From Cryptomeria japonica (Eukaryota; Streptophyta; Pinopsida; Cupressales; Cupressaceae), in the NCBI RefSeq assembly GCF_030272615.1, contig NC_081411.1, positions 160,099,471 to 160,163,470 on the forward strand: a stretch of 64,000 nucleotides of DNA, written 5' to 3'. How positions within the stretch are numbered: the first letter of the stretch is position 1; each line of letters begins with the position of its first letter. Below the pieces are notes generated by a model, which made no database searches, was not told the origin of the DNA, and saw nothing but the letters and a program-made list of their open reading frames with translations. Below are positions 1-10,825 of the stretch, in pieces. Made by a program: the position numbers and the translations under genes.

Positions 1-749
1 GCTAAGATTGATTATGGGTAATGTGATCAAGGAGATTAAGAGGTTAGGAATTGTTTATAAATAAGGAATTGTTGAAGAACAATGGATATAGGCAAATAGA
101 AGAACATTGATGCTGCTGTAGTGATCACCGAGCACAGAAGATTGAAGATCTGATTGAAGGATAGATTGAGAAGCCCAGCAAGAAGCAAGATAAGTCTTAT
201 GACAAGGTTATCTTGAGTACATTGAGCACATAGAATTTGCTTTAGCATTTCAGATGTGAAGTTGCAGATATATTTTATTACTGTTATTTATTCTATAAGT
301 GATAGGAAATCTCTTAACCGAGTGGACCTAACAGTCTTATATGTAAATCCTCTAGCAAGGTAACATTCTGAATGAGTGTTTGAAATCCTTTGACAAGGTC
401 ACTTCTAACAAAGTGTAAGATTCTAACAGATCTGAGGGAAATCTTTTAACTGGGTCACATCTAGCAATGTGTTTATGTAATCTGTAACAGGATTGGCTTT
501 CAACCGAGCATACTCTAGGAGGGTATATTTATTAGTGGGTCCAAAATCCCACAGTGGTTTTTCCCTATTTAGGTTTCTACGTTAAATCTAGTGTTAAATG
601 TGTTGTGATGTTTTAAGTTTGTCAGTTTATGAGTTTGAATGATTTACAATCTAGGTTGCATATTAAAGTAAATGCTACCGAGGTTGAATCTATTGAATAT
701 ATTGAAAAGTGAGTTTATATTATTCAACCCCCCTCTCATCTTATCAACA
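1..749 (+). repeat. 5' LTR of A (partial)
   Basis: This stretch matches 6130-6866 nearly base for base with small indels. It ends in CTTATCAACA immediately before the primer site. About 20 bases before the end is a run of seven C followed by TCTCA, a motif also found near the ends of other copia LTRs in this window. Confidence 0.93.
56..63 (+). promoter_or_regulatory. TATA box in LTR of A
   Basis: TATAAATA, repeated at 6185-6192 in the 3' LTR and on the minus strand in B (47677-47684, 53822-53829) and N (45071-45078). Conservation at the same LTR position in every copy supports a core promoter of the family. No transcript evidence is available. Confidence 0.6.
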
Positions 750-751
750 AT

Positions 752-763
752 TGGTATCAGAGC
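752..763 (+). promoter_or_regulatory. Primer binding site of A (initiator tRNA-Met)
   Basis: TGGTATCAGAGC lies two bases after the LTR end. It is complementary to the 3' end of plant initiator tRNA-Met, the usual minus-strand primer of plant copia elements. Confidence 0.92.
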
Positions 764-795
764 TTCTGGACTCTGGAAGAAAAGTTTAAAGGAAC

Positions 796-3129
796 TTGAG
801 GCAAGATCCGAAGATGTATAAGAGGGATGCCCCAAAGCTGAACAAGTCAAGTTTCTCCACATGGCAGAAAAGGATGAAGCTGCACTTATCAGGAATTGGA
901 GAATATTCAACATATTATTTGGAGAATGATTACACTGCACCGAGCACCTACCCGATGACAATGGAAGAGATAAAGGCAAAGCAAGAACATATTCAAGCAA
1001 TGATTGAACTAACATCAACATTGACCGACTTAGAGTTTAATGATCTGGAAGGTTGTAATGATGCCAAAGCAATGTGGAATAAGCTCATATCTGTGTATGG
1101 TGGTGATGAACATGTTTAGAGAGAAAAAGTAGATAGTCTAAGAGGTCAACTTGAATCCATGAGAATGAATGAAGGTGAGAACATAATCCAATACAGTACA
1201 AGGTTAAAGGAATCTGTCAATCAAATCAAAGGAGCAGGAGGAACTATTGAAGAAAAGGATGTAACAAGTAAGTTGCTTAGAACACTTCTACCTTCTTATG
1301 CCATTTGAGTCTCTGCAATGAATGAATTAAGGTCTGTACCAAACATTCCAGTCTCCTTGGATGCCACTATTGGTAAGCTAAATGCATTTGAGTTAAGTAA
1401 TTTTGATAACAGTGGGTCTTCGGTAAATAAAGTTGAATCTGCATTCAGTTCTTTTCATCTTGGGGAATCTGATGATTACAATGATCAAATGTATAAGTAT
1501 ACTGAAGGAAATCATAGTGGAGCAAGTGAAAGATTTCACAAAAACATGGAAGAAGTACACAAACTATATGAGGAAATCAGAAAGCAAGAAGAGTTTGAAG
1601 CATTACTAGCCAGAAGGTTACCGAGAGGCAAAGGTAAGTATAAAGGGAAGTTACCTTTGAAATGTTTTAACTGTGATAAAATAGGACATATGGCTTCTAA
1701 CTACCCTGACAAAGAATCTAGTGAAAAGAGAGAATACCGAGATGACAGACATAAAGACAATCATTACAAAGGGCACCGAGGTTTGAGAAGGAGAGATAGA
1801 AAGACATGCCTAGTAGTTGATGAGGAATCCAATGATGATAAATTTGATGAAACTGAGACAAAGGAAGTCGTTTATGTGGCTATCAAAGATGGATCAGATG
1901 AAGAAAGGTATGAAGAAAAAGCCTTAATATACCAGATAAATAATAATGATTCTTGGATCATAGATAGTGGATGCTCACATCACATGATAGGTGATAAACA
2001 CAAGTTTGTTAAATTAGAAGATTATGATGGAGGTTATGTAAGATTTGGTAATGATGCACCATGTTCGGTGCAAGGTAAGGGATCTATCACACTTCTTGAC
2101 AATGCTAAATGTGATGATGTATATTGGGTTGAAGGTTTGAAATACAATTTGTTGAGTGTAGCACAACTAAACAATACAGGATACCGAATAGAATTTCAGA
2201 AGGGAATTGTCAAAGTTCATGACAAATATGGAAAGTTAGCTGCTACCGGGACTCAAACAAGAGGTAATACATTTCATCTTGACTCAACTCAGAACAATTG
2301 TTTGTATGCAAAAATAGAAGATACCTGGTTATGGCATAAAAGGTTTTGTCATGTAAATTTTGATAACCTGATCAAAATAAGTAAGAATCACTGAGTAAGA
2401 GGTCTACTGAGCTTGTGAAAACCTGAGAATGGTATGTGTCGAGGATGCCAGATGGGTAAGATGACAAGATCAAGCTTTACAAGTAAGTCCTACACTTCTA
2501 AAGTAATTTTAGATCTTGTGCACATTGATATTTGTGGTCCTATGAAATTTCAAAGTTATTATGGTGATAAATACTTCATATTATTTGTGGATGATTACTC
2601 AAGAATGATGTCAGTTATGTTTTTAAAAGAAAAATCAGAAGCCTTTCAAATGTTCAAATGGTATAAGGCAAGAGTTAAAAATGAAACAGGAAGACAGCTG
2701 AAATGTCTAAGATCTGATAGAGGAGGAGAGTTCATTTTTGATGAATTTAACTTATTTTGCAATAATCATGGTATAAAGAGACAAGTGTCTGCACCAAGAA
2801 CTCCACAACAAAATGGGATAGATAAAAGAAGAAACAGATCTATTGTAGATTGTGCCAAAACCCTGATGATAGAAAAGAGGGTACCTCAAATATTTTGGAG
2901 GGAAGCAATAAGCACTGTAGTCTACACCTTGAACCAAGTACAACTGAAGAAAGGAACTTTGAAGACACCATATGAAATCTGGTATGGCAAGAAACCTAAT
3001 GTTATTTTAAAATATTTGGGAGTAGATGTTATGTTCACAAAGATGACAAAAATGGAAAGTTTGATCAGAAAAGTGAAGAAGGAACATTTCTTGGTTATTC
3101 TTCTAGAAGTAAAGCATTTGAATGTCTGA
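796..3129 (+). pseudogene. A gag-protease-integrase, disabled
   Basis: One frame runs from 796 to 3129, interrupted by stops at 1117, 1306, 2392 and 2416. Order: gag with a STWQKRMKLHL start, zinc knuckle CFNCDKIGHMASNY at about 1660-1700 (last Cys replaced by Tyr), protease motif IIDSGCSHHM at about 1958, GAG-pre-integrase LWHKRFCHVN, then an integrase core with Asp in HIDICGP, Asp in LRSDRGGEF and the PQQNGIDKRR region, where the expected Glu is Asp. The frame is lost near 3005 compared with B. The lost residues and stops show that it cannot encode a working polyprotein. Confidence 0.9.
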
Positions 3130-4980
3130 TCAAATCATCCAACAAAATAGTGGAAAGTGCAAATGTGAAAATTGATGAATTTGCAGAAAGAAATGATGAA
3201 GGAAATTCCAAAGAACTAGAAGATTATGAAGAGTTTGTATATGTTCAATCGAGAAGTCCTACCGAGAAAGTTGATGAAGCAAATGAAGAAAATACCTAGT
3301 TACCGAGTGATGAAGAAGATCATACAGAGCCTACCGAGCCTATATTAGCTAAATATGTCAGAAGGAATCATGCATCAAGTCAGATTATAGGAGATAAGGA
3401 TGATCCAGTGATGACAAGGAACAAACTGAGATAGAACACATGTCTGATATCTGAATTTGAACCGAGAATAGTAAAAGAGGTATTTATCAATGAAGGTTGG
3501 GTAAATGCTATGACAGAAGAGATTGAACAAATCAAGAAAAATGAAACATGGACACTGGTCCCAAGACCAAAAGAGAAAAATGTAATCAGTACAAAGTGGA
3601 TTTTCAGAAACAAGCTAAATGAAAAAGGTGGGGTCATTCAGAATAAAGTAAGGCTAGTCTGCAAAGGTTATGCTCAAGAAGAAGGAATAGACTATGGTGA
3701 GACTTTTGCACCTATGGCAAGACTTGAAGGAGTAAGAACATTGTTGGCATATGCTGCTTACAAAATTTTTGAGGTATATCAAATGGATGTTAAATCTGCA
3801 TTTTTGAATGGTATACTAGAAGAAGAAGTTTATATTGAATAGCCTGAAGGATTTGTTGAAGAGAAGAATAAAGATCAGGTATGTAAGTTGAACAAAGCTT
3901 TATATGGCCTAAAGCATGCACCTAGAGCATGGTATGAGAGATTGCACTCTTACTTAATCAAGATTGGTTTTATGAAAACAATGTGTATATGAAGAATGAT
4001 GAGGACAATGGAATACTTATTTCAGCCATATTTGTTGATTATATTATTTTTTGTGGAAATGATTCTTTATGCAAGAACTTTGGAAATGAAATGTGCAAAG
4101 AATTTGAGATGTCATTAATCGGTGAAATAAAGTATTTTATAGGTTTACAAATACTGCAAATGAAAGATGAGATTTTTATTACTCAATCCAAGTATATAAA
4201 GGAAATCTTGAAGAAATTTGGAATGGAGGATTCTAAACCTGTAAGTAGTCCTATGACTACCAATTGTAAACTATCAAAGAATGATGAATCTACATCTGTT
4301 GATGAGACACTTTACCGATCTATGATTGGAAAGTTGCAATATGTGGTTCATAGCAGGCCTGATATAGCACATGCAATAGGTATAGTTGCAAAATTTTTTG
4401 TAGATCCCAAAGAAACCCATGACAACAATGAAGAGAATTTTCAGATACTTGAGAGGCACTGAAGATTATGGTTTAGTATATCAAAAGAGGAATGATTTTT
4501 AATTAAAAGTCTATACTAATGCTGATTGGGCAGGAAACATTGATGATAGGAAAAGCACAAGCGGTGGAGCTTTCTTTTTGGGAGAAAGACTAGTGAGTTG
4601 GCTTAGCAAGAAATAAGGATGTATTTCACAATCAACAACTAAAGCCGAATATGTCGTTGTATCATTGAATTATACCAATATAGCATGGATCAAACAATTG
4701 TTGGAAGGTATGAATGAGAAAGTTACCAAGCCAGTAACTATATTATGTGATAATACTAGTGCTATTAGCATTTCAAAGAATTTGGTAATGCACTCTAAGA
4801 CAAAGCATATCTCTATAAAGTAGCATTATCTCAGAGAAGAAGTTCAAGAAAAGAGAGTTGTGCTGGAATATATTAGTTCAAAGGAACAAATAGCAGACAT
4901 CTTCACAAAGCCACTACCAAGGGACACTTTTGAGTATCTCAGAAGCAAGTTAGGGGTCCTACCCCTATCTTCTACTCACT
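3130..4980 (+). pseudogene. A reverse transcriptase and RNase H, disabled
   Basis: The RT amino end is open at 3510-3842 ([30 protein letters not shown]) and stops at TAG 3840 where B has Gln. It resumes after a frameshift near 3972 (3983-4462). The catalytic motif reads FVDY instead of FVDD. RNase H similarity continues to the end near 4980 (SKTKHISIK region at about 4795, then PLSSTH) with further stops at about 4614 and 4822. The enzyme must be dead, and element B preserves the same domains better. Confidence 0.9.
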
Positions 4981-5379
4981 GACAGAGTTCGGTGAAAGCA
5001 TCAATTCTATGACACTACAGAATACTATTTATGAGTTGATGCTGAATTACACACTTTAGGAGGTCGCCTAAAGTTGTGCAGGAAATAGTGATTGAAGAGA
5101 AGATTCTCTGACCGAGACTGAGATGATACATTTGTATATGTTTTAACTGCAAGGAAATTACTTCATAGGGAAAGTAATCATGCATTAGTTTTACTTTTTG
5201 GCATTGTTGTCAAAGGGGGAGATGACTAATGATAGGGGGAAAAAGTTTGCAGGAGATGTTTACAACTCAAGGATTAACAATAGATAGTTTTATAGCAATC
5301 TGAATCCGAATCAATTGAAATAAATCAAGTTGGTATTGCCATTAAAGATGGTATTGCCATCAATGCCAAAGGGGGAGAT
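4981..5379 (+). other. A 3' untranslated region and polypurine tract
   Basis: Noncoding spacer between the RNase H end and the 3' LTR. It ends in AAAGGGGGAGAT, the plus-strand primer tract, which abuts TGTTGG at 5380. A second purine-rich block, CAAAGGGGGAGATGAC, lies at about 5212-5227, as is common upstream of copia LTRs. Confidence 0.85.
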
Positions 5380-6866
5380 TGTTGGCATTTCAATAAGTCT
5401 GTTGGTATAAGGATATTGAGAAAGTTGTTGGAGATTATTGATACAACTGATAAAGGATAATTACTGTCTTAATAATATTATTTTGTCATTGATGTCAAGA
5501 AATTGATTTTCTGATTCAGTATGATGTTGCCATATCTTAAGAAGTATGTTTTGATGAGTATAAAGATGTCGGTAAGTGACACGGAATGAATGTGAAAATG
5601 AAAGGGAAAAATATGTTATTCAAAAGGGCAACTATTACCGAGTTAGATAGTGATGAGATTATGTTGTTTTGATTGTTTTAATATCCTATATATGTGTATT
5701 CATTGACTGAACAAGAAGGAGAAAAGATTTCATGAGTAAAGGTTTGATACTGTTCTATGTTACCGAGCAAGGAGCTAGTCGGTAAACCCCAAGGTTATCG
5801 ATATCGGTTAATGAAGGCAAAATGTCCATCGAGTGAAGTTCAGTATTAACCGAGTAACAACTGAGTAGTAATAGAACGCATTGGATGAATAAAAGCATTA
5901 TTAAATGAAAGATGCCAATGAGCTAGAGATGTATAGATGATTGGTATGTCGTGCAAGAAGTTTGTTGAGAATCTACGATAATGAAAATACAAGAGTCAGA
6001 TCTACAACGCAGATTAAATGGTCATAACCTAGTACAAGTACCAAGGAAGGAATACAAGTTCCAAGGTGAGATAAAATGTTTTTCAGATCAAAGGATTCAA
6101 TGAACCTAGTCAAGTATGATGATCTGATGGCTAAGATTGATCATGGGTAATGTGATCAAGGAGATTAAGCGATTAGGAATTGTTTATAAATAAGGAGTTG
6201 TTGAAGAACAATGGATGCAGGCAAATAGAAGAACAATGATGCTGCTATAGTGATCATCGAGCATAGAAGATTGAAGGACTGTTTGAGAAGCCTAGCAAGA
6301 AGCAAGATAAGTCTTATGAAAAGATTATCTTGAGTGCATTGAGCACATAGAATCTGCTTTAGCATTTCAGATGTGAAGTTGCATATATATTTTATTACTA
6401 TTATTTATTCTATAAGTGACAGGAAATCTCTTAACCAAGTGGACCTAACAGTGTTATATGTAAATCCTCTAGCAAGGTAACATTCTGAATGAGTGTTTGA
6501 AATCCTTTGACAAGGTCACTTCTAACAAAGTGTAAGATTCTAACGAATCTGAGGGAAATATCTTAACCTGGTCACATCTAGCAATGTGTTTATGTAATCT
6601 GTAACAGGATTGGATTTTAACCGAGCATACTCTAGAAGGGTATATTTGTTAGTGGGTCCAAAATCCCACAGTGATTTTTCCCTATTTGGGTTTCCACGTT
6701 AAATCTGGTGTTAAATGTGTTGTGATGTTTTAAGTTTGTCAGTTTATGAGTTTGAATGATTTACAATCTAGGTTGCATATTAAAGTAAATGCTACTAAGG
6801 TTAAATCTGTTGAATATATTGAAAAGTGAGTTTATATGATTCACCCCCCCTCTCATCTTACTAACA
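5380..6866 (+). repeat. 3' LTR of A
   Basis: 1487 bp, starting TGTTGGCATTTC and ending CATCTTACTAACA. TG...CA termini, a TATA box at 6185-6192, and a heptameric C tract near 6845. Compared with B and N the LTR lacks about 40 bp at its 3' end, so A is a distinct subfamily. Confidence 0.93.
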
Positions 6867-7482
6867 TCTCATGTTATGAATTTTTTTACCAACTCATCAA
6901 ATTATCTGATGGGAGGTGTGAGTTTAGACAACCACTCCATTGTTTGTCCTCCCAAACTTCTGGGGAATAATCTCATTAAGTGTCATCATGAGAAAACTCT
7001 AGGCTCATGGTACAAAATTATTGAATGTGATAACAGGGATCACTTTTACCATTGTACTTGTCATACTTTGGTATCTATGAATTTGGGGGAAAAGGTACTG
7101 TGTTCAATCTCCTATCAAAAGGATAAGGACATATCTCATCCAAGGAGTATTGCACCGTAGTTCCTTGTTGCATGTCCTACATTTGCCTTTATAGTGTTTG
7201 GATTTGTTGTGTAAGAGAAACCATGGGCACATTTGTCCTCAGAGGGAGAGCTTCCCTTCATTCATTAAGATTGTCTTGATTGCAGGTATGGTCTTGCTCG
7301 TGTGTGTTGCCTTGTTTGCGTATGTTTTCTGGATCATATGTCTCTTCTTCTCTTCGTTGTTCTTGATAGGCATAATTTCTTGACCTTGTTCTTTAAATTC
7401 TCTCATCAATATTCCTTAAGTTTTCTATATCAAAATATTCAAGAATGTTGACCCCTTTGCTAGTTATCATGAGTAGATATTT
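6867..7482. other. No recognisable gene; right flank of A
   Basis: Open frames of 94 and 61 codons occur here on the plus strand. The second is hydrophobic, but neither resembles a family I know and neither has supporting context. I read this as decayed repeat DNA. Confidence 0.4.
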
Positions 7483-7683
7483 TTATTTGTGTGCTTCGAC
7501 AAGTCTTACCATGAGTTTTTGGAATGCTGCGTTTTCTTGACATTCTTGGAGAAGTTCCTCGGTGATCTCTATTTTGCCCATATGGGCATACTCATAAAAA
7601 GGATTCGATAATCTATGACCCATACTTGATTTTGGTTGTGATTCCCTTTGTTTGTTTCTCTGAGATCGAGTGACAACGGGCAT
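7483..7683 (-). pseudogene. Gypsy gag amino-terminal fragment (J)
   Basis: 66 codons starting MPVVTRSQRNKQRE, then a polar segment (GHRLSNPFYEYAHMG) and a helical tail. A short basic TRSQ start followed by an acidic helix resembles the beginning of gag in some plant gypsy elements; I infer the family from this and from the primer-like site upstream at 10826-10848. The remainder of gag is absent downstream. It could instead be an unrelated short frame. Confidence 0.4.
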
Positions 7684-8514
7684 TTAATATATTTCTACTA
7701 TGATGAATTATTCTTCTTCTATTTGAGTTATTGGTGGTGTTGATGGCTCAGGTCGAGATTCATTATATGTGATAAATAAATTGGGGAACAAAGTGGGTTT
7801 AATCCTTCGTCTATGATTTAGGCATTGGTTGAATGTCGCTTTCTTAATGTAAGACCCACTTCTCAAAGGCTCCTTGTCAAACTCATTTATTTTTCCTTGG
7901 ATATACAATCGCATATGATGCAAGAAGGCATGATGTATTGCAAAGAGTTGAGGATTGATATAAATAAATTTATTCCTTTTATCAAGTGCCTTAGAACTAG
8001 GTTGTCTCTTATTCAACTTAGTTTTGTGATGAAGACTTGTTCTTCTCAAAATATGAGGAGTGGTCATACACAAATGATCAAAGGTTGACGTTGATGTTAG
8101 ATTTGAATACTTCATTTTGAATACTCAAGTTTACTTTATCAAGTAGAGGTTTAGTTAGATTCACCTCCATGAAAAAGTGTGTCAAATGATATGGATAAAA
8201 TCTCTCGATATGGAAACTTGATTTGACAACTTAAGGATTAAACTAGGTATTTGTTTTGATAAAATCCATTGGATGGTGAAACTTTGATCACTGTTTCTGA
8301 TACTTCCTGATTTTGTTGGATGAAGTCTGATCTCAAGCTAGTTTAATGATTTGAAAACTTATTCTAAGAGTGCCTTGTTGATTTGGAAATTTTCTCAATG
8401 ATGGTCAGATTTGAATTTTTTCTGCTGAGTTTGCTAAAGGACCTGAAAGGGTATTTGAAACGGTCGATAAAATTTTCCCAAAGTGCAGTATTTTCTCTAT
8501 GTTTTTCCCTAAAA
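7684..8514 (-). other. Leader-like region of J, part 1
   Basis: Lies between the gag start and the first 21-bp array. A minus-strand frame of 135 codons (7708-8115) ends 24 bases before the gag start; it is basic and proline-rich at its end, and I do not recognise it. No other feature is visible. Confidence 0.3.
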
Positions 8515-8883
8515 TTGATCATGCACTAAGATAGAGATTGAATGTGCTAAAGAATGTTCAGAATGAGCTACAAAATGTTCCCTATGCACCATGCTGCCTT
8601 TCCTATGCGCTAGTTTAGATTGTTTGCAAATGACTGTTCCAGATAGGTTACGCGCTATTATGTCCTGATTACGCGCTACTATTTGATATGAAAGTGCTAT
8701 GATATGCTTCTAATGCATTATGTTGATGTTTGAATGTGCTACACTGATGCTGACAAGTGCTATTGGGAATTTCACAAGTATGATACTAATTAGGTGCTAA
8801 GCTAAGTGATGAAAGCACTAAGTTTTGGTGTGAATGCACTATTGAATGTTGGATACACGCTAGGATGTTGCTCCTATGCTCTA
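8515..8883. repeat. Phased 21-bp motif array 1
   Basis: A core close to RAWGYRCTA recurs with a 21-bp period while the intervening 12 bases differ from unit to unit. The six-base cores start at 8523, 8544, 8565, 8586, 8607, then 8652, 8673, 8694, 8715, 8736, 8757, then 8794, 8815, 8836, 8857 and 8878. One slot is degenerate in each break and the phase shifts by +3 and -5 at these breaks. The shifts change the reading frame of the core, so a coding heptad is unlikely. The same motif and period occur at 10515-10780. Confidence 0.8.
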
Positions 8884-9961
8884 ATAGTATTGATTTATTT
8901 GTTTTTGCTGTTCTGAAAATTAACACTTGTGATTTTGATGGATGATTTGTGAAAAAAAGTAACTTGAAAACATGACACATAGAAGAGATAACACTTTTGT
9001 CTATGCTAAAAAAGTAGTCTATGTCCTTTTGAGGATGTGTTCAAATCCTTGATGTTTTCACTAGTTTGGATAACAATAAGACAGATGAAGCAAACTCTTT
9101 ATTCAAGGGTCATCAATAATATCATAGCCCACTAGTCTTGATACTCCATCGGCTCAAACAACCTTGTCACCCCCTAGGGGGCGCCCATTTTTTTGCCTTT
9201 TGCCAGAAATTAACTCAAAGTGAATTGCTTCACAATTGAGTAGTTATCTTGAGAAATATATGGTGAGTGATCTTGGGGGTGGATTCTTCCTTGCCCTTGC
9301 ACTATGATATTGAAAATGTTTGCTAACTTACTCGGCTCAAAGCTTCTAATGCTAAAGTTCCTAATCAGGCTTCTGTTCGATCTTTAGTGATAAACTCCTT
9401 CGGGAGGATTCCCAACCTTTAGAACAAAGGCTTTATGTATCTTAAAGATATTGGGGGAAGGCTAATATTTGAGAAAAACCATTGAAGGGGACTTTCGTTA
9501 GCCTCCACATTTGATTATAGTGGGTTGGAACACTTGGCGATAAAGTCATTTCCCACTTAGGTCATTCCCTTCTCACTGACCATTAATGGTGCCCTAAGGG
9601 AAACTCAGGAGGACAAGCCTTCTAAAGGATTTAAATTCTTGAAGTAAAGAAAGCGTGGAAGAGTGGTTTGCTTATTTGGTCACCCAATTAAGGGGAGAGC
9701 ATATACCTTCCACTTTTGAGACAAGGCAAACAAGGTTCGTTTTAGCCTTCAAGACAATGATTTGCTAACTTGTATTTGGAGATGTTTCTCCAACAAGCAT
9801 GGTGTTCTTTTTATCTCTTCATAGCAAAATGTGTATTTCCAAAACCTTTGAAAACAAACCTGGTCGACAAAGTAAATCATGATTTTGGTCAACAAAAGGA
9901 AATCATGAAATCAATCCTCAATGAAAACTCATTTTGCCTTGTACAAAAAAAAAAAAGAAGT
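8884..9961. other. No gene; contains a GC-rich palindrome
   Basis: Nothing protein-like was recognised. CCCCCTAGGGGG at about 9171-9182 is a perfect 12-bp palindrome followed by GCGCCC. On the minus strand this reads TGGGCGCC, which resembles a gypsy primer site, and it may mark a second, older LTR junction. Confidence 0.35.
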
Positions 9962-10330
9962 GAGATTCTTTTTAACCTTTGCAAAAATGAAAGTGAGGTT
10001 ATTTTTTAAGCACCAAATGATTAATGAAGTTCTTTTTAACTAACACCAAAGGAAAAATGGGATCCTTTTTAACCTTTGCAAAAATCAAGTTTGTTTGTAG
10101 TTCTTTTTAACCTTTGCAAAAATGAAAGTGAGGTTTTTTTTAAGCACCAAATGATTAATGAAGTTCTTTTTAACTAACACCAAAGGAAAAATGGGATCCT
10201 TTTTAACCTTTGCAAAAATGAAGTTTGTTTGTAGTTCTTTTTAACCTTTGAAAAAATGAAAGTGAGGTTTTGTTTTAAGCACCAAAGGATTAATGAAGTT
10301 CTTTTTAACCAACATGAAATGAACTATTTT
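9962..10330. repeat. Tandem repeat, about 134-bp period
   Basis: The phrase TTCTTTTTAACCTTTGCAAA starts at about 9966, 10102 and (with one change) 10235. Each period is followed by AAGTGAGGTT, AAGCACCAAA and ATTAATGAAGTTC. Within a period, TTCTTTTTAAC or CCTTTTTAACC recurs roughly every 30-50 bases. About 2.7 copies; noncoding. Confidence 0.85.
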
Positions 10331-10514
10331 TAAACTAACTTGAAAAAGATAGAAACAAAATTATCAAATGCCTAAATAAAACTCCTCCCATATGCAAACA
10401 AAGATTAGTACCCTGCAACAAAATAAAAGTTAGTGAAAAATTTAAGTCCTAGGTGAGCTTATACAAGCCTAACTTTTACTTTTGCTACAAATTATGTTTT
10501 GTTTCTGCCAGAGT
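10331..10514. other. Spacer between tandem repeat and array 2
   Basis: A-rich sequence with no recognised feature. Confidence 0.3.
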
Positions 10515-10780
10515 CACATGCTGGACTTCTGCATAGATGCACTATAGAAAGTTACAGATGCGCTAAAGAAAGACTCATAAGCGCTACATTGATTACCGAA
10601 TGCGCTACACTAATATCTCTACTCGCAAGAAAGAAACTGAAGTATTATGTGCTAACAGTAAGTTCAAAAGTGCTAGACAAAGATTCTGATGTGCTAAATA
10701 GTACGATGAAAGCGCTACTATTTGCCCCGGATGCACTAACGAAATTTCCCAATGTGCTAAAATAGTATTCTGGCGTGCTT
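10515..10780. repeat. Phased 21-bp motif array 2
   Basis: Cores of the GYRCTA type start at 10518 (weak), 10539, 10560, 10581, 10602, 10623 (weak), then after a +5 shift at 10649, 10670, 10691, 10712, 10733, 10754 and 10775. Spacing is otherwise exactly 21 bp and the spacers are unrelated. A plus-strand frame runs through the array and shows a seven-residue rhythm, but the +5 shift moves the core to another frame (Cys-Ala becomes Val-Leu), so the constraint is on the DNA or RNA, not on a protein. Confidence 0.82.
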
Positions 10781-10825
10781 GTAATCTTTGTCTTGCATAA
10801 AAAATGATGTGATTTCTGGGGATGA

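Larger units (their letters stand above)
1..6866 (+). mobile_element. Copia LTR retrotransposon A, left end outside window
   Basis: Seen: a partial 5' LTR (1-749), a tRNA-Met primer site directly after it, gag, protease, integrase, reverse transcriptase and RNase H in copia order, a polypurine tract and a full 3' LTR (5380-6866). Base 1 aligns with base 6130 of the 3' LTR, so about 0.73 kb of the 5' LTR lies upstream of the window. Element B on the minus strand is a close relative with the same gag and pol but a longer LTR 3' end. The coding region carries several stops and frameshifts, so this copy is defective. The target-site duplication cannot be checked because the left flank is missing. 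Confidence 0.95.

Noticed and set aside
36-248. Minus-strand 70-codon frame, with a similar one at 6165-6365
   Set aside because: Both lie in the same position of A's two LTRs; they are antisense shadows of repeat sequence and not genes.
6876-7160. 94-codon plus-strand frame directly after A
   Set aside because: No recognisable family, rich in His/Cys without a consistent motif, and no promoter or context. Could be chance in A+T-rich DNA.
7198-7383. Hydrophobic 61-codon frame resembling a small membrane protein
   Set aside because: T-rich DNA readily yields hydrophobic frames; no conserved neighbour or start context.
8515-10780. CRISPR-like array (short core with unique spacers)
   Set aside because: The core is 9 bp, degenerate, with 12-bp spacers, in a plant retroelement context with no cas genes; the resemblance is superficial.
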